Source of the DNA: Ahaetulla prasina
Lineage: Eukaryota > Chordata > Lepidosauria > Squamata > Colubridae
Assembly (NCBI RefSeq): GCF_028640845.1
Contig: NC_080546.1
Span: forward strand, 84,154,757-84,218,756
Reading direction: 5' to 3'
Length of the DNA: 64,000 bases
The position numbers and the translations under genes are program-made. The notes below the pieces were generated by a model, which saw only the letters and a list, made by a program, of their open reading frames with translations, was not told where the DNA came from and did no database searches. The first letter of the stretch is position 1, and each line of letters starts with the position of its first letter. This document shows positions 21,425 to 31,214 of this stretch, in pieces.

Positions 21425-22190
21425 CAGGGGTGAAATGCTCCCGGATCGGACCAGATCACACGATCCGGTAGCGATGGCAGCAGGTGGTTCAGAGAACCGG
21501 TAGCAATAATCCCTGCCCCCACCACCCGCCCATGCCCAACTAAGCCGTGCGATCATCAGAGGTTTTTTTTTAATATTATTTTATTCTTAAAAGCATTTTT
21601 TCCGCCGAAGAAAAAATGCTTTAAAACTAAAAAAAAAAAGCCTTTGATGATCGTGCAGCTCAGCTGTGTGCTAGCCAAAAAACGGGGGGGAGGAGGGAAG
21701 CCATTTTTCCTCCCAGTAGGCTTCCCTGAAGTTTCCCTGAAGCCTGCTGGGAGGAAAAACGGACTCTCCTCCACCCCGTTTTTTGGCTTCTCCAGCAAGC
21801 CTGCTAGAAGAGGAAACGGACTTCCCACCCACACCCACCCCATTTTTTGCCTTGTCCAGCAAGCTTGCTGGAAGGGAAAATGGGGTGTATGTGTGGGAGG
21901 GGTTCGTTTTTGAGACAGAGAGAAAAAGAAAGGAGGCAAGGAAGGAAGGAAGGAAGGAAGAGGGGAAGGAAGGTGTACAAACCTGGCATTAGACGCAGCT
22001 TTAGAGGATAATCCAGGGCTAGAAGGGACCTGGAGGTCATCGAGTTCAACCCTACTTCAGCAGGACATTGCTAGTGAGTTTCTGTTGTTTGATCCCCCAA
22101 TCACGTAGCCACGCCCACCCAGTCACATGAACCCCCCACCAAACCACGTCCCACAAAGCCACGCCCACAGAACCGGTAGGGAAAAAAATT
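21425..22190. mobile_element. hAT-2-like MITE mosaic with GGAA run and CR1 scrap
   Basis: Starts CAGGGGTGAAATGCTCCCGGATCGG as at 36277. A (GGAA)n tract lies at 21938-21962. A short CR1-like piece (GGGACCTGGAGGTCATCGAGTTCAACCC) is at 22026-22053. The right side has CCACGCCCACAGAACCGGTA. Flank GGTAGACC on the left and GATAGACC on the right agree at 7 of 8, but the right terminus itself is eroded. Confidence 0.5.
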
Positions 22191-22284
22191 AGATAGACCA
22201 GGCCAAAGCGACCTGGGCCGGCTCCTTACATTTTCCAGAAAAGCCCCACGGGCTGGATCCGACCACATTCCAGGCCAGATCTGC

Positions 22285-22812
22285 AATGGAATCAATCCTT
22301 TTTTTTTAAACAAACAAACATAAAAACATCTTCAATACAAATACAGTGTGCCGGTTGGTTGATTACAAATCTTTTGTGCAATTTCAACATGTACATATCA
22401 TTAACATTTCTAATTTTACATTTTTTTCAATCTGATAGGTATCCAAGGATTTTAATCAATTAATCATTTAATTAACTATAATATTTCATTCTCTCATTTC
22501 ATATAAAATATTCTAAATTAATATTTAGTTTTATTACATCATTCATTCCATCATCTTAAATCAATTATATCTTTCAACAATTCTTTCCTTATAAAAACCT
22601 CTCTCAAATCTTTTTAAAGATATTTTCCCCTCTAGCCATTGGTAGAATAAATCCCGTATCTTATCATATTGTTTATCTTCCTGTTCTCTGATTTCAAATG
22701 TCAATTTAGTCATTTTTGCACATTCCATTATTTTCTTAATAATTTCATCTTGCGGTGGCAACTTCTCACTTTTCCAATTCTTAGCAAACCCAATCCTAGC
22801 CGCTGTTACTAC
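22285..22812 (-). mobile_element. L1 LINE 3' end, ORF2 C-terminus
   Basis: On the minus strand the frame 22561-22761 and its upstream text give ARIGFAKNWKSEKL, then PPQDEIIKKIMECAKMTKLT and FYQWLEGK, the conserved end of L1 ORF2. An A-rich tail (T-rich as printed, TTTTTTTTAAAC at about 22300) marks the 3' end. Truncated, no target duplication read. Confidence 0.85.
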
Positions 22813-23165
22813 ATTTATTTATTTATTTATTTATTATTTAAATTTTTATACCGCCCTTCTCCCGAAGGACTCAGGGCGGTTCACAGCCAATTAAAATACA
22901 CAATGATACAATAAATACAATTAAAATACAGTTAAAAAACTTATTGAATTGGCCAAGATTAAAATTTAGAATAAAAACCCATTAAAAAACCCATAAATTT
23001 AAAACTAACCCAGTCCAGCGCAGATGAATAAGTGAGTTTTAAGCTCGCGACGAAAGGTTCGGAGGTCCGGAAGTTGACGGAGTCCTGGGGGGAGTTCGTT
23101 CCAGAGGGCGGGAGCCCCCACATTCACAATCAGATATCTCAATTCTCTATTATAGGTTTCAGGTA
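22813..23165 (-). mobile_element. LINE-A 3' region
   Basis: Begins with a TTTA run, then TACCGCCCTTCTCCCGAAGG. The minus strand encodes NVGAPALWNELPPGLRQLP and FRRELKTHLF, the LINE-A C-terminus. Confidence 0.8.
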
Positions 23166-23225
23166 TGATCCCCAATAAAAAAACTTCGGGCCCGTGTTTG
23201 ACACTCCTCCTGTTGGGAATCAATC

Positions 23226-23857
23226 TGTCGTGTCCCACCCCCCACTCCAACGAACGAGTCAAGGAAGTCCGTGACAAACTTGACAACGAAGCACCTGCAG
23301 CTTGCCAAGTTTCTTCGGGGTTTATCAGGGCAGGCAAGAGTCCAAGTTGTGACTTCAGCGATAGGGTCCAGTATCAGCAAACTCGATAAGACTTTGCTTG
23401 ACTCAAGGTTGGAATGCCAAAAGCAGGTCCTTTATATAGGCTGTGGGGTGTGACTCCATGACTCAGCATTTATCCAGGCCTGCCCCACCCTTCCTTCTGC
23501 TGGCGTCGCCTCTCAGATCTCCGGAAGCGAGGATCCTCCCACCCTGAATTGTCTTCAGCTGGATCTGCTGGCAGCTTCTGGGAAAGGGAGGAGTCAGAGG
23601 GAGTAGGGCCGAGTAATTCCAGCACCTGGCTGGCTTCCTGCTCTGAAGGCTGAGCCAAAGGAACACACACTGTATGAGTGAGGTTTATCGGACTTCTCCT
23701 GTCACTCCTTGAATCCTCTCCGGGCATGGGGCCAGGGCCGGGGGCTGGAGGCATGACAGGCCGTTCATCTTCATTATCAAACTTGGAGTCTGATAATAGG
23801 CCCGGTTGGAGACGGGACGGGCCCGGCTGAGGAGAGGAGGGAGGACGAGTCACAACA
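23226..23857 (-). mobile_element. solo LTR, Gypsy-like (TGTTGTGACTCG family)
   Basis: About 632 bp, minus-strand start TGTTGTGACTCGTCC and end GGGACACGACA. The TATATAAAGGACC box is conserved with 10238-10868. No target duplication is seen (CAATC against CATGG), so the locus may have been rearranged. A minus-strand open frame covers 23470-23898. Confidence 0.8.
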
Positions 23858-23865
23858 CATGGATT

Positions 23866-24069
23866 GAGTGTCCCAAAGGTGTTTTTTTCAAGAGGCAACT
23901 GGACTTCCTTGGTTTTTCTTTGAAGACGTTTCGCTTCTCATCCAAGAAGCTTCTTCAGCTCTGACTGGATGCTGGGGGATGGAAGGATTTATACCCCTTG
24001 CAGATAAACAGATAAGCCTCCAGGTGGCTTCAGTGATTCTCTAAAAAGAATGCAAATGACCTGCTCCCT
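23866..24069 (-). mobile_element. Penelope-like terminal arm (left)
   Basis: CCCAAAGGTGTTTTTTTCAAGAGG starts an arm that includes GAAGACGTTTCGCTTCTCATC and CAAGAAGCTTCTTCAGCTC. It is the inverted partner of 24490-24605 and a close match to 2110-2230. A CR1 piece separates the two arms. Confidence 0.6.
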
Positions 24070-24482
24070 GCAAGGAATATAACAGATTAACAGAATTGGA
24101 AGGGACCAACCCTTGAATAACTCCTTAGTCAGTGTCCATCCATTATTCCTTGTCTGGCCTTCCGGTACTTTGGAGAATAACATGACCCCCTCCGCTTTGT
24201 GGCAGCCCCTCAAGTATTGGAAGACTGCTATCCTGTCTCCCCTGGTCCTTCTCTTCTCTTCACTAGCCTAGCCATGTCCAATTCCTGCAACTGTTTTTTG
24301 TATGTTTTAGCCTCCAGTCCCCTAATCATCCTGGTTGCTCTCCTCTGTACTTTTTCTAGTCTCATCATATTTTTTATAGTGTGGTGACCACAACTGGATG
24401 CAGTACTCTAGGTATGGTCTTACCAGGGCTTTATAGAGTGGTATTAGTACCTCACTTGATCTTGATTGTATCCCTCTGTTAA
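24070..24482 (-). mobile_element. CR1 LINE, ORF2 C-terminal part
   Basis: Minus-strand text is CR1: reversed landmarks are GTTTTAGCCTCCAGTCCCC, GTACTTTTTCTAGTCTCA and ACCAGGGCTTTATAGAG. It corresponds to the segment readable at 47090-47400 on the plus strand. Frames are broken. Confidence 0.8.
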
Positions 24483-24800
24483 ATCTTTCCGTTCCCCACC
24501 ATCCAGTCAGAGCTGAAGACGCTTCTTGGAGGAGAAGCGAAATGTCTTCAAAGAAAAACCAGAAAGTCCAGTGGCCTTTTGAAAAAATAACACCTTTGGG
24601 ACAACCATGACCTGGATCAGAGGTCTCCAACCTTGGCAACTTTAAGCCTGGTGGACTTCTACTCCCAGAAATCCTCAGCCGGCTGGGGAATTCTGGGAAC
24701 TGAAGTCCTCCGGGCTTAAAATTGCCAAGGATTGGAGACCACTGACCTGAATGACTGAGAATCTCCATAAACACATGGAATGAGTATTTGCATTCCTCCT
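24483..24800 (+). mobile_element. Penelope-like terminal arm (right)
   Basis: TTCCCCACCATCCAGTCAGA, then GAAGCGAAATGTCTTCAAAG, then ACCATGACCTGGAT. The last motif continues after the inserted MITE as GACCTGAATGACTGAGAATC. This is the inverted counterpart of 23866-24069. Confidence 0.55.
24618..24744. mobile_element. hAT-6 palindromic MITE
   Basis: A 127-bp near-perfect palindrome: CAGAGGTCTCCAACCTTGGC on the left and GGATTGGAGACCACTG on the right, with AACTTTAAGCC mirrored by GGCTTAAAATT. Flanks ACCTGGAT and ACCTGAAT form an 8-bp duplication with one change. Others: 35748-35882 and 58730-58844. Confidence 0.8.
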
Positions 24801-25330
24801 GCAACTTAACATTCTCTAAACAAGTTGGCCTTGATTTCTTTTTAAGAGTGCATCATATTTAATTTTATGTGCATTTACAAATTGTTCTTTGTCACCGTTA
24901 AACTGACTGACTGAATGTGATGTAGAGTTCACCTTTATGAGCTGGGCATCTGTCCAAGGCCTGTGGTTTTGACTTTAATGAATTGTTAAAGAGAAATTGG
25001 TGTTTTAGAAAGATATCCGGACATCAAAGCTACCTCCTGAGTGTGACTCTTGCCCGGTGCAAATATCCATTCTACCATGTTTTTGTGAATTCAGTTCTCA
25101 GTGGGAGAATCATCATTTTTATGCTCATCCATGAGCTTTTACTTTTTGTGGTGTTTTTTTTTCCAATTTTCTCTCAGTGTCTCTCAAGAGCAACCTGAGA
25201 AACAAAGAAAAACAAATAAAGGTTGAAATGGAAACGACAGCAAAGGATCTTTCAAGATAATTTTTTTAAAAAAATTCTCAGCGACAGATTCCCCCCCCTT
25301 TCCCCCCCCCCACCTTCACAAGCTTGGCCG
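24801..25330. other. intron, nothing recognised
   Basis: Unique-looking; A-rich and C-rich runs near 25261-25312. Confidence 0.45.
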
Positions 25331-25600
25331 TGTTGGAAGCAATGTCCATCTGCGTTCAGTTCCAAGTGGGGAGAAAGACACTGGAAACATGGAGGCTGCT
25401 TGGAAAGTTGGTTTAATGGAGTAGAACCATGAAGCACATGGTCCCGCTGCAGTTGAACACATGGAGTGGCGAGTGAGAGATATTTATACTCTCTCTTGGG
25501 CTTTGTCCTTGAGCTTCCTGTTCCTGTGGCAAGGGCATTTATCCTATTGGTTGCAGACTCCCATGTTGCCATGTTTGTCTGAATCAAATTTGGTGTAAAT

Positions 25601-25837
25601 CGGAGGTGGTATTCATCTGGTTTGGACCGGTTTGGACAAACTGGTAGTGGCGATCTGTGGGTGGGTCCACGCACCCGCCCAGGCGCAATCCTGTCCTATA
25701 TCGCTGTGTTTTTGATGCCGCACGAATGTGTGGATGGTGCACATGAGCAAATTGCCATGTTGTTTGATGTTGCACACATGTGCGGATGGCATGTGAGCGA
25801 GCGAACCAGTTCTAACAGTATGGGAATCCCACCTCTG
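25601..25837. mobile_element. hAT-3-like MITE
   Basis: Left end CGGAGGTGGTATTCATCTGG, right end GGGAATCCCACCTCTG. A perfect 8-bp duplication GTGTAAAT flanks it (25593-25600 and 25838-25845). 237 bp, no coding. Confidence 0.9.
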
Positions 25838-25970
25838 GTGTAAATGCTTGGGTGATGCAATCAATGGGCTTTAGGCAATTTCTATTGTGGCTAAGGGCTA
25901 ATCCTATCTTTGTTGGATTTTGGGTGAGGGTTTTTGCTTATGAATAGACCTAGCCATCTCTTTATCTCTT

Positions 25971-27753
25971 TTATTCAAAAAGTTTTTATTAGTCAAAAAA
26001 AGGTTTATACAAATACATATCAGGTATGGTAAATTTTCATTTTTCTTATCTAAAATAAGAATTTTACTCAAATTTTTTAACACATACAACAGCCATATGG
26101 CAAGCAGGTGACACGAAGTAGCTAAGTTTACAAATTTTAAATACGTAATAAAGAAGAGTCAAGAATAAACAGAATATCGTACAAAAGAGAATAAGGAAAA
26201 CCAACACAATCCCAAATATCTTTATCACTTCCTAGTTTTGGATCTCAGAACTCTGGGTTCAGCCTGACCCAACTCCAGGGCCGCAACAGCGGCAGCCGCT
26301 CAGCCCCATGATCTATAACCTCCCTTCTTCAATTCCTGGGTCATCTGATTCCAGGAGGCTTTGTGTTCCTCCACATAGGCCGTAGCCTCCGCAATTGTAC
26401 TGATTTTTTCGTAATGCCCTCCCGGAAAATCATCAATCCTCTGGCATCAGCCATCTGAAGCCCACTCCTTCTGGTACAATTTGCTTGACAAAAATAATAT
26501 TTCTTTCTTTTTCACGTACCTGTCTGGGAATCTGCCTCAGAATGGCTATCTCCTGCCCCTGTAAATCAGTGCCCCACTCCTATGTTTTCTAAGAATTTCA
26601 TCTCGCCTCTCTTCTCACAAATTTGACATGAACCTCTCTGGGAACTGCATGCGTATGTGTATATTGCTAATTAACTCTATAAACTCTATCCACATCCCAA
26701 TTCATGAAATCAACACCTCTCCCAAGAAATTCTCCCAACAATTTAGTCACAACATCTCTCAAGTCTTCTTGGTCCACTTCTTCCAAATTTTGAAACCTAA
26801 GGAAATAAGACATTTTATCCATCTGTAGTCCAAGCACAGCATTGCCTGTCGCCTCTCTCTTTCTGCACTGCCCGCATCTCACCCTCCAAACCTTCCACTT
26901 TCTGCTTGTTTTCTGCTGAAACTTGTTGAGTATCCTTTAAATCCTTTTGGATAGTCACAATTTCTGCTCTTATTTCATCCAATTTCTTGTCCATATTAGA
27001 TAACTTTTCCAAAATTCTCTCCATCTCTCCAGCAGTTGGTCTCTGACCATTTGCCATTAAGGAAAAAAAATACAAAATCCTCAGGCAGGCACAGTATCCT
27101 TGTAATTTCCTCCGGATCCACCAGGGGCACTCACAGGAGCAACGAGTCCAGAGTACAGTTAGTCAACCAGGAAGTCAAGGGAAGTGATGTCATCAAAATT
27201 CTCATAGTGAAGGCGGAAGCTGGACGCCACCACTGTTCCCCAGAAGGAGGGGGCCTCAAACCTTCCCTCCTAAATTTCTCCATCACCTCTTCTCCAGAGC
27301 TCCACAAAACCGTAATCTTCTTATTTTAAGTTCTCCTCTCCAGAATAACTCGTGCTCCTTCCAACCGCAGGGGAGAAAAACCCCCGCACTCGAGCACTCC
27401 ACCACGCCACGATATTCCTTCCCTTCTCCTCCTCAATTCTTCTCCGTTCCTGTTCACCACCAGGCTGCTGCAGTTATAATCCAATGCCCCGTGTCACTGG
27501 CACAGCGCCCAGGCGACGACCAAAATAATGGCCGCGGCCTGTGGCCTCCAAACCCCGCCAAGCCTAGGACGCGCCAGCATCGGTCCCCACAGTCCTGTAT
27601 GTCGGCTGGGAGACCCCTGGCGAGCCGTCCGTGCGGCAGGTGTCCTTTTCGGAACACCTGGCCCCTGAGGGCCTCGGCGGCGGCCGGATTCGGGCGCTGG
27701 AGGCAGAAGAAGCCTTCCAGACGTCCGTTGCCGCTGGACACCAGAAGTCGTCT
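25971..27753 (-). mobile_element. HAL1-like L1 derivative: 5' UTR + ORF1 + 3' UTR, no ORF2
   Basis: Flanked by a perfect 17-bp duplication CCATCTCTTTATCTCTT (25954-25970, 27754-27770), so both ends are original. On the minus strand it opens with a GC- and CpG-rich 5' UTR (27753 to about 27060). An ORF1 relic follows, starting MANGQRPTAGEMERILEKL with a coiled coil (27055 to about 26830). Next come an RRM-like piece, SYFLRFQNLEEVDQEDLRD and DVDRVYRV (about 26830-26670), and a C-terminal part near AVPREVHVKFVRREVRDEI and TAYVEEHKASW (about 26660-26320). Several frameshifts and stops are present. About 250 bp of 3' UTR ends TAATAAAAACTTTTTGAATAA. No endonuclease or reverse transcriptase is present. 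ORF1p is the RNA-binding protein of L1; such half-L1 elements depend on L1 ORF2p in trans. Confidence 0.8.
27100..27753 (-). promoter_or_regulatory. CpG-rich 5' UTR/promoter of the HAL1-like element
   Basis: Within 27480-27740 the sequence is visibly richer in G, C and CpG than anything nearby (for example GGCCGCGGCC, CGGCGGCGGCCGG). L1 5' UTRs hold an internal RNA polymerase II promoter, so this is its likely place. Activity is inferred, not shown. Confidence 0.45.
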
Positions 27754-27970
27754 CCATCTCTTTATCTCTTAAGTGCTGGCATCTGCTGTGGGTAATTGTA
27801 GAGGGGAGGTCAGTATTAAGAGTGAGTCTGCTTCCTGCCTCACAAAAAAAAAAACAACAACCCACCATGTTTCTCCATTTCTCATCCAGGGAAATATAAT
27901 ATTCTGCCTTTTTAATATTTCCTAGAATATTTCATTCTTCTAGGAGAGGGGTGGGTGCTAACTTCGTACA

Positions 27971-28247
27971 GCCATTAGGACCCTCTTCCGATTTAGAAGG
28001 AGCTTGGATAATGAATCGCTTTTGAAATGAGATTAAGTGTTCTTTTCTCTCAGGAAGAAGAAGGAGCAATTTGTGTGAGGAAAAGCCAGAAGAAATTGAA
28101 GCTGTGGCTTTCACTTTGAAAGTTTGTTTATGAATTCCAAGTGAGCTGTAATGAGAGCTGATCTCCTTGACCAAATCGTTATGAATTCTGCAGAAAGGAA
28201 ATCTGAAATAATAAACACGTACAACCATGCTAACTGATGTGTGTGTG
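27971..28247. other. intron gap
   Basis: Nothing recognised apart from a short (GT)n at 28238-28251. Confidence 0.4.
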
Positions 28248-28610
28248 TGTGTGAGGGATGTAGTGGTTCAGTGGCTAAGATGCTGAGCTTGTCGATCAAA
28301 AGGTCAGCAGTTCAGCAGTTCGAATCCCTAAGTGCCGCATAACGGGTTGAGCTCCTGTTACTTGTCCCAGCTTCTGCCAACCTAGCAGTTCAAAAGCAGG
28401 TAAAAAATGCAAGTAGAAAAATAGGGACCACCTTTGGTGGGAAGGTAACAGCGTTCCGTGTGCCTTTGGTGTTGAGTCATGCCGGCCACATGACCACGGA
28501 GACATCTTCGGACAGTGCTGGCTCTTCGGCTTTGAAACGGAGATGAGCACTGTCCCCTAGAATCGGGAACAACTAGCATATATGTGTGAGGGGAACTTTT
28601 ACCTTTATCT
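28248..28610 (+). mobile_element. Sauria-type tRNA SINE
   Basis: Box A-like TAGTGGTTCAGTGGCTAAG, box B-like AGTTCGAATCCC, the conserved CTTGTCCCAGCTTCTGCC and GAGTCATGCCGGCCACATGA, ending AACTTTTACCTTTATCTT. It begins immediately after the (GT)n. Target duplication not resolved. Confidence 0.88.
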
Positions 28611-28795
28611 TATATATAATTTGTGATTATGGGACTTCTGTGCTCAGCACCCCAAGAGCACAAAAGCTGCTCTAATTACAGCCCAAAACTGATCTTGATC
28701 AAGAGCAAAATAGTCAAAGTAAGGTAATGATTAATTGTTCGGTGAACATCGATAAAAGGAAACCTGGATTTTTGGTTGAACAACATTCTTGTCTC

Positions 28796-29009
28796 CAGAG
28801 GTGGGTTTCACATAATTTTACCACAGGTTTGCCATGCACCGAAAATGTGAGCGTGCGCATGGCCTTCTGCACATGCACTTTGCACCACGTGTATGGCTTG
28901 CATGCATGTGCGCAGCTTAGAAAACATGACTGAATAGGATGGCATAGCGCTGGGGTCGCCAATACCGGTTCACCCAAACCAATCTGAACCAGCTGAATAC
29001 CGTCACTTG
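28796..29009. mobile_element. hAT-3 MITE
   Basis: CAGAGGTGGGTTTCACATAA at the left; CTGAATACCGTCACTTG at the right. Target duplication not clear. Interior with CATGCGCA-like alternating motifs. Confidence 0.7.
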
Positions 29010-29084
29010 GGTCTAATAATTTTATGATAACAATGGGATGAATGGACATTGTGATAGAATTCAAATATATTTAGAAGACCTAAA

Positions 29085-29388
29085 ATAAAGAGTGCAGAGA
29101 AGAGCAACAGAGAAGATTAGGGGGCTGAAGGCCAGAAGATATGAAGAACGGATGTACAGTAGAAATTGGGTATGTCTAGTTCAATGAGAAGAAGGACTAG
29201 GGGTGACATGATAGCAGTGTTCCAATATCTCAGGGGCTGCCACAAAGATGAGGGAGTCAAACTATTCTCCAAAGCACCTGAGGGCAACGGATGGAAACTA
29301 ATCAAGGAGAGAAGCAACCTAGAAATAAGGAGAACTTTCTGGACAGGGAGAACAATTAATCAGTGGAACGGCTTGCCTTCAAAAGCAT
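29085..29388 (+). mobile_element. CR1 LINE fragment
   Basis: AGTGCAGAGAAGAGCAACAG through CAATTAATCAGTGGAACGGC. It stops before the usual 3' UTR, so it is truncated on both sides. Confidence 0.85.
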
Positions 29389-29508
29389 AAATATGTTTAT
29401 TTTCTTGTGCCATTTTTTTAAGGAGTGAAGGATCAGTGACCAAGTCCAAGGTAAACTCTTAATGTTGTCATAAGTCCAGATGAAAAACCTCATACAGATA
29501 ATGAATAC

Positions 29509-30014
29509 TGTTCTGTCCCGCTCGCCTCTGTCCGAGCGATGACTTAATTAGCCGGCAACTATCAGCTTTGGCAGCAAACTAGCAAGCTTCTGCCAAGTGT
29601 CTCTGTTATCTCGCTTGATGCCGATGCATCAACCAGGAACAAACAGTACTTTAGCTCTAGTTAAGCAGTTAATTTGCTTGCCACGAAGAGGTATAGCAGC
29701 TCTCGCTGGTTTTATGTGGGGTGTGGCTCCATGACTCAGCACTTCCTAGGCCTGCCCCACCCTTGCTTCTGTTGTTCCCGCCTCTCCTGCCTAGGGTCCA
29801 GCCAGGCCTGATTGCCATCATGCAGGTCTGGAGGCATGGCCTGGGTGGGGAGGGAAAGAGTCAGGGGACGGAGGCCTTGTTATCTCTTCCACCTGGCTTC
29901 TGGAGCTGAGCCAGGAAAGCCGGTGCTCCAGAGGTAAGTCCTGATGGCCCTTCCCCCTCACTTTCCAAGTCACTTTCTGGCAGGAGGCTCGGCTCGGGGG
30001 CCGCAGACACAACA
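29509..30014 (-). mobile_element. solo LTR, Gypsy-like (TGTTGTGTCTGCGG family)
   Basis: Minus-strand start TGTTGTGTCTGCGGCC, end GGGACAGAACA, 506 bp, with a perfect 5-bp duplication AATAC (29504-29508, 30015-30019). It shares GGTGTGGCTCCATGACTCAGCA and GGCCTGCCCCACCCTT with the 10238 and 23226 LTRs, so the families are related. Confidence 0.88.
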
Positions 30015-30074
30015 AATACTCATCCTCATTCAAAAGGCTAAATCAAACCACCAGGTTCCAGCCATTTTACCAGC

Positions 30075-30383
30075 TTGCTTGCCACCGTTGTTGATTGCAT
30101 CGCTGCAGTTTGTTAAGTGAGTAATACAGTTGTTAAGTGAATCTGGCTCTCCGCCACTGACTTGGCTAGCCAGAAGGTTGCAAAAGTAGATCACATGACC
30201 CCTGGGACACTGCAACTATTATAAATACATGCCAATTTCCAAGCGTGTGAATTGTGATCATATTGTCACAGGGATGCTGCAATGGCCGTGCGGGTGAAAA
30301 AACTGGCTGTAATTCTTGTTTCTAGTTTTTAGCAGTGCTGCTTTAATTTTGAGCAGTCACTAAGTAAGTCGAGGCCTACCTAT
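30075..30383. mobile_element. Tigger-like MITE, left end eroded
   Basis: Interior motifs GTTAAGTGAATCTGGCT, GTAGATCACATGACCCC and right end AAGTCGAGGCCTACCTATA match 467-821. The left terminus is not recognisable. Confidence 0.6.
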
Positions 30384-30399
30384 ATTAGCAAAACTAATA

Positions 30400-30660
30400 C
30401 AGAGCGGTGCGGTGGCTTAGAGGTGGAGCTCTCGCCTCACAATCAGGAGGCTGTGAGTTCGATCCTAGGTAGTGGCAGATATTTCTCTTTCTCTGGGCAC
30501 GGTGAGAATATATCTGCTGAACAAAACTCCTCATTGGTGACAGGAAGGGCATCTGGCCATTTAAACACTCTGCTAGTTCCATTCAGTTGCCCAGATGCCA
30601 CCCTGCAAGGGATTATGGGGTCATTAGAAATGATGTTGACGATGATGGTGATGATCGGAG
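30400..30660 (+). mobile_element. tRNA-derived SINE, second family
   Basis: Head: GGTGCGGTGGCTTAGAGGTGG (box A region) and GAGTTCGATCCT (box B region). Body: GAATATATCTGCTG and GACAGGAAGGGCATCTGGCC, the latter like RTE-type LINE 3' ends. Ends in a GATGATG-rich tail. Relatives at 48485-48705 and 49025-49235. Confidence 0.75.
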
Positions 30661-30663
30661 AGT

Positions 30664-31182
30664 AATACAATTGAGCGCATCCAGAAATATTTCACAAGAA
30701 GAGTCCTCCATTCCTCCACTTGCAAGAAAATACCTTATGCCACCAGACTTGAAATTCTGGGTTTAGAAAATTTAGAACTACGCTGCCTTCGGTATGACCT
30801 GAGCATAGCTCATAAAATCATCTGCTACAATGTCCTACCTGTCGAAGACTACTTCAGCTTCAACCACAATACACGAGCACACAATAGATTCAAACTTAAA
30901 GTGAACCGCTCCAAACTCGATGGCAGAAAATATGACTTCAGTAACAGAGTTGTTAATGCCTGGAATGCACTACCTGACTCTGTGGTCTCATCCACAAATC
31001 CCCAAAATTTTAACCTAAGACTGTCTACTGTTGACCTCACCCCATTCCTAAGAGGTCTGTAAGGGGCGTGCATAAGAGCACCAGCATGCCTACTGTCCCT
31101 GTTCTAATGTTCCCTTTAGTTGTATTCATTTTATGTATTCAATTCATGCTTATATATATTATTTAATATGTATTTGACAAAA

Positions 31183-31205
<23 letters not shown>
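30664..31205 (+). mobile_element. LINE-B 3' region with (AAAT)n tail
   Basis: Translation gives the RT C-terminus including RLEILGLENLELRCLRYDLS and HNRFKLKVNRSKLDGRKYDF, ending FLRGL at 31062. The 3' UTR has GGGGCGTGCATAAGAGCACC and ends TTTGACAAAATAAATAAAT. Mostly in frame but 5'-truncated. Confidence 0.88.

Positions 31206-31214
<9 letters not shown>

Larger units (their letters stand above)
21243..23209. mobile_element. hAT-5 MITE split by several later insertions
   Basis: The left end CAGGGGCATCAAACTCAATTT and right end CCGTGTTTGACACTCCTC pair as inverted termini. Flanks CTGTAGGT and CTGTTGGG agree at 6 of 8. The complete relative is 33809-34195 (387 bp). Between the ends lie a second hAT-like element, a CR1 scrap, an L1 end and a LINE-A end. 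The joining of both ends is an inference from the inverted termini. Confidence 0.55.
25331..27970 (-). mobile_element. solo LTR (TGTACGAAG...CCAACA family) with two insertions
   Basis: Minus-strand start TGTACGAAGTTAGCACCC and end GCTTCCAACA, TG...CA bounded. Removing the inserted MITE and L1 derivative leaves about 595 bp, matching 44933-45600 and 52684-53263. GAGAGTATAAATATCTC on the minus strand (about 25467-25483) is a likely TATA region. Flanks GCCG and GCCA are a possible 4-bp duplication. Confidence 0.75.

Noticed and set aside
27454..27868. Frames in the GC-rich 27.5-27.8 kb block as a gene or CpG-island promoter of a host gene
   Set aside because: The block lies inside the target duplication of the L1 derivative and is its 5' UTR.
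30400..30480. Intact tRNA gene (also at SINE heads 17357, 28248, 48706, 57012)
   Set aside because: Box A/B-like motifs are present but the cloverleaf cannot be completed; they are tRNA-derived SINE heads.
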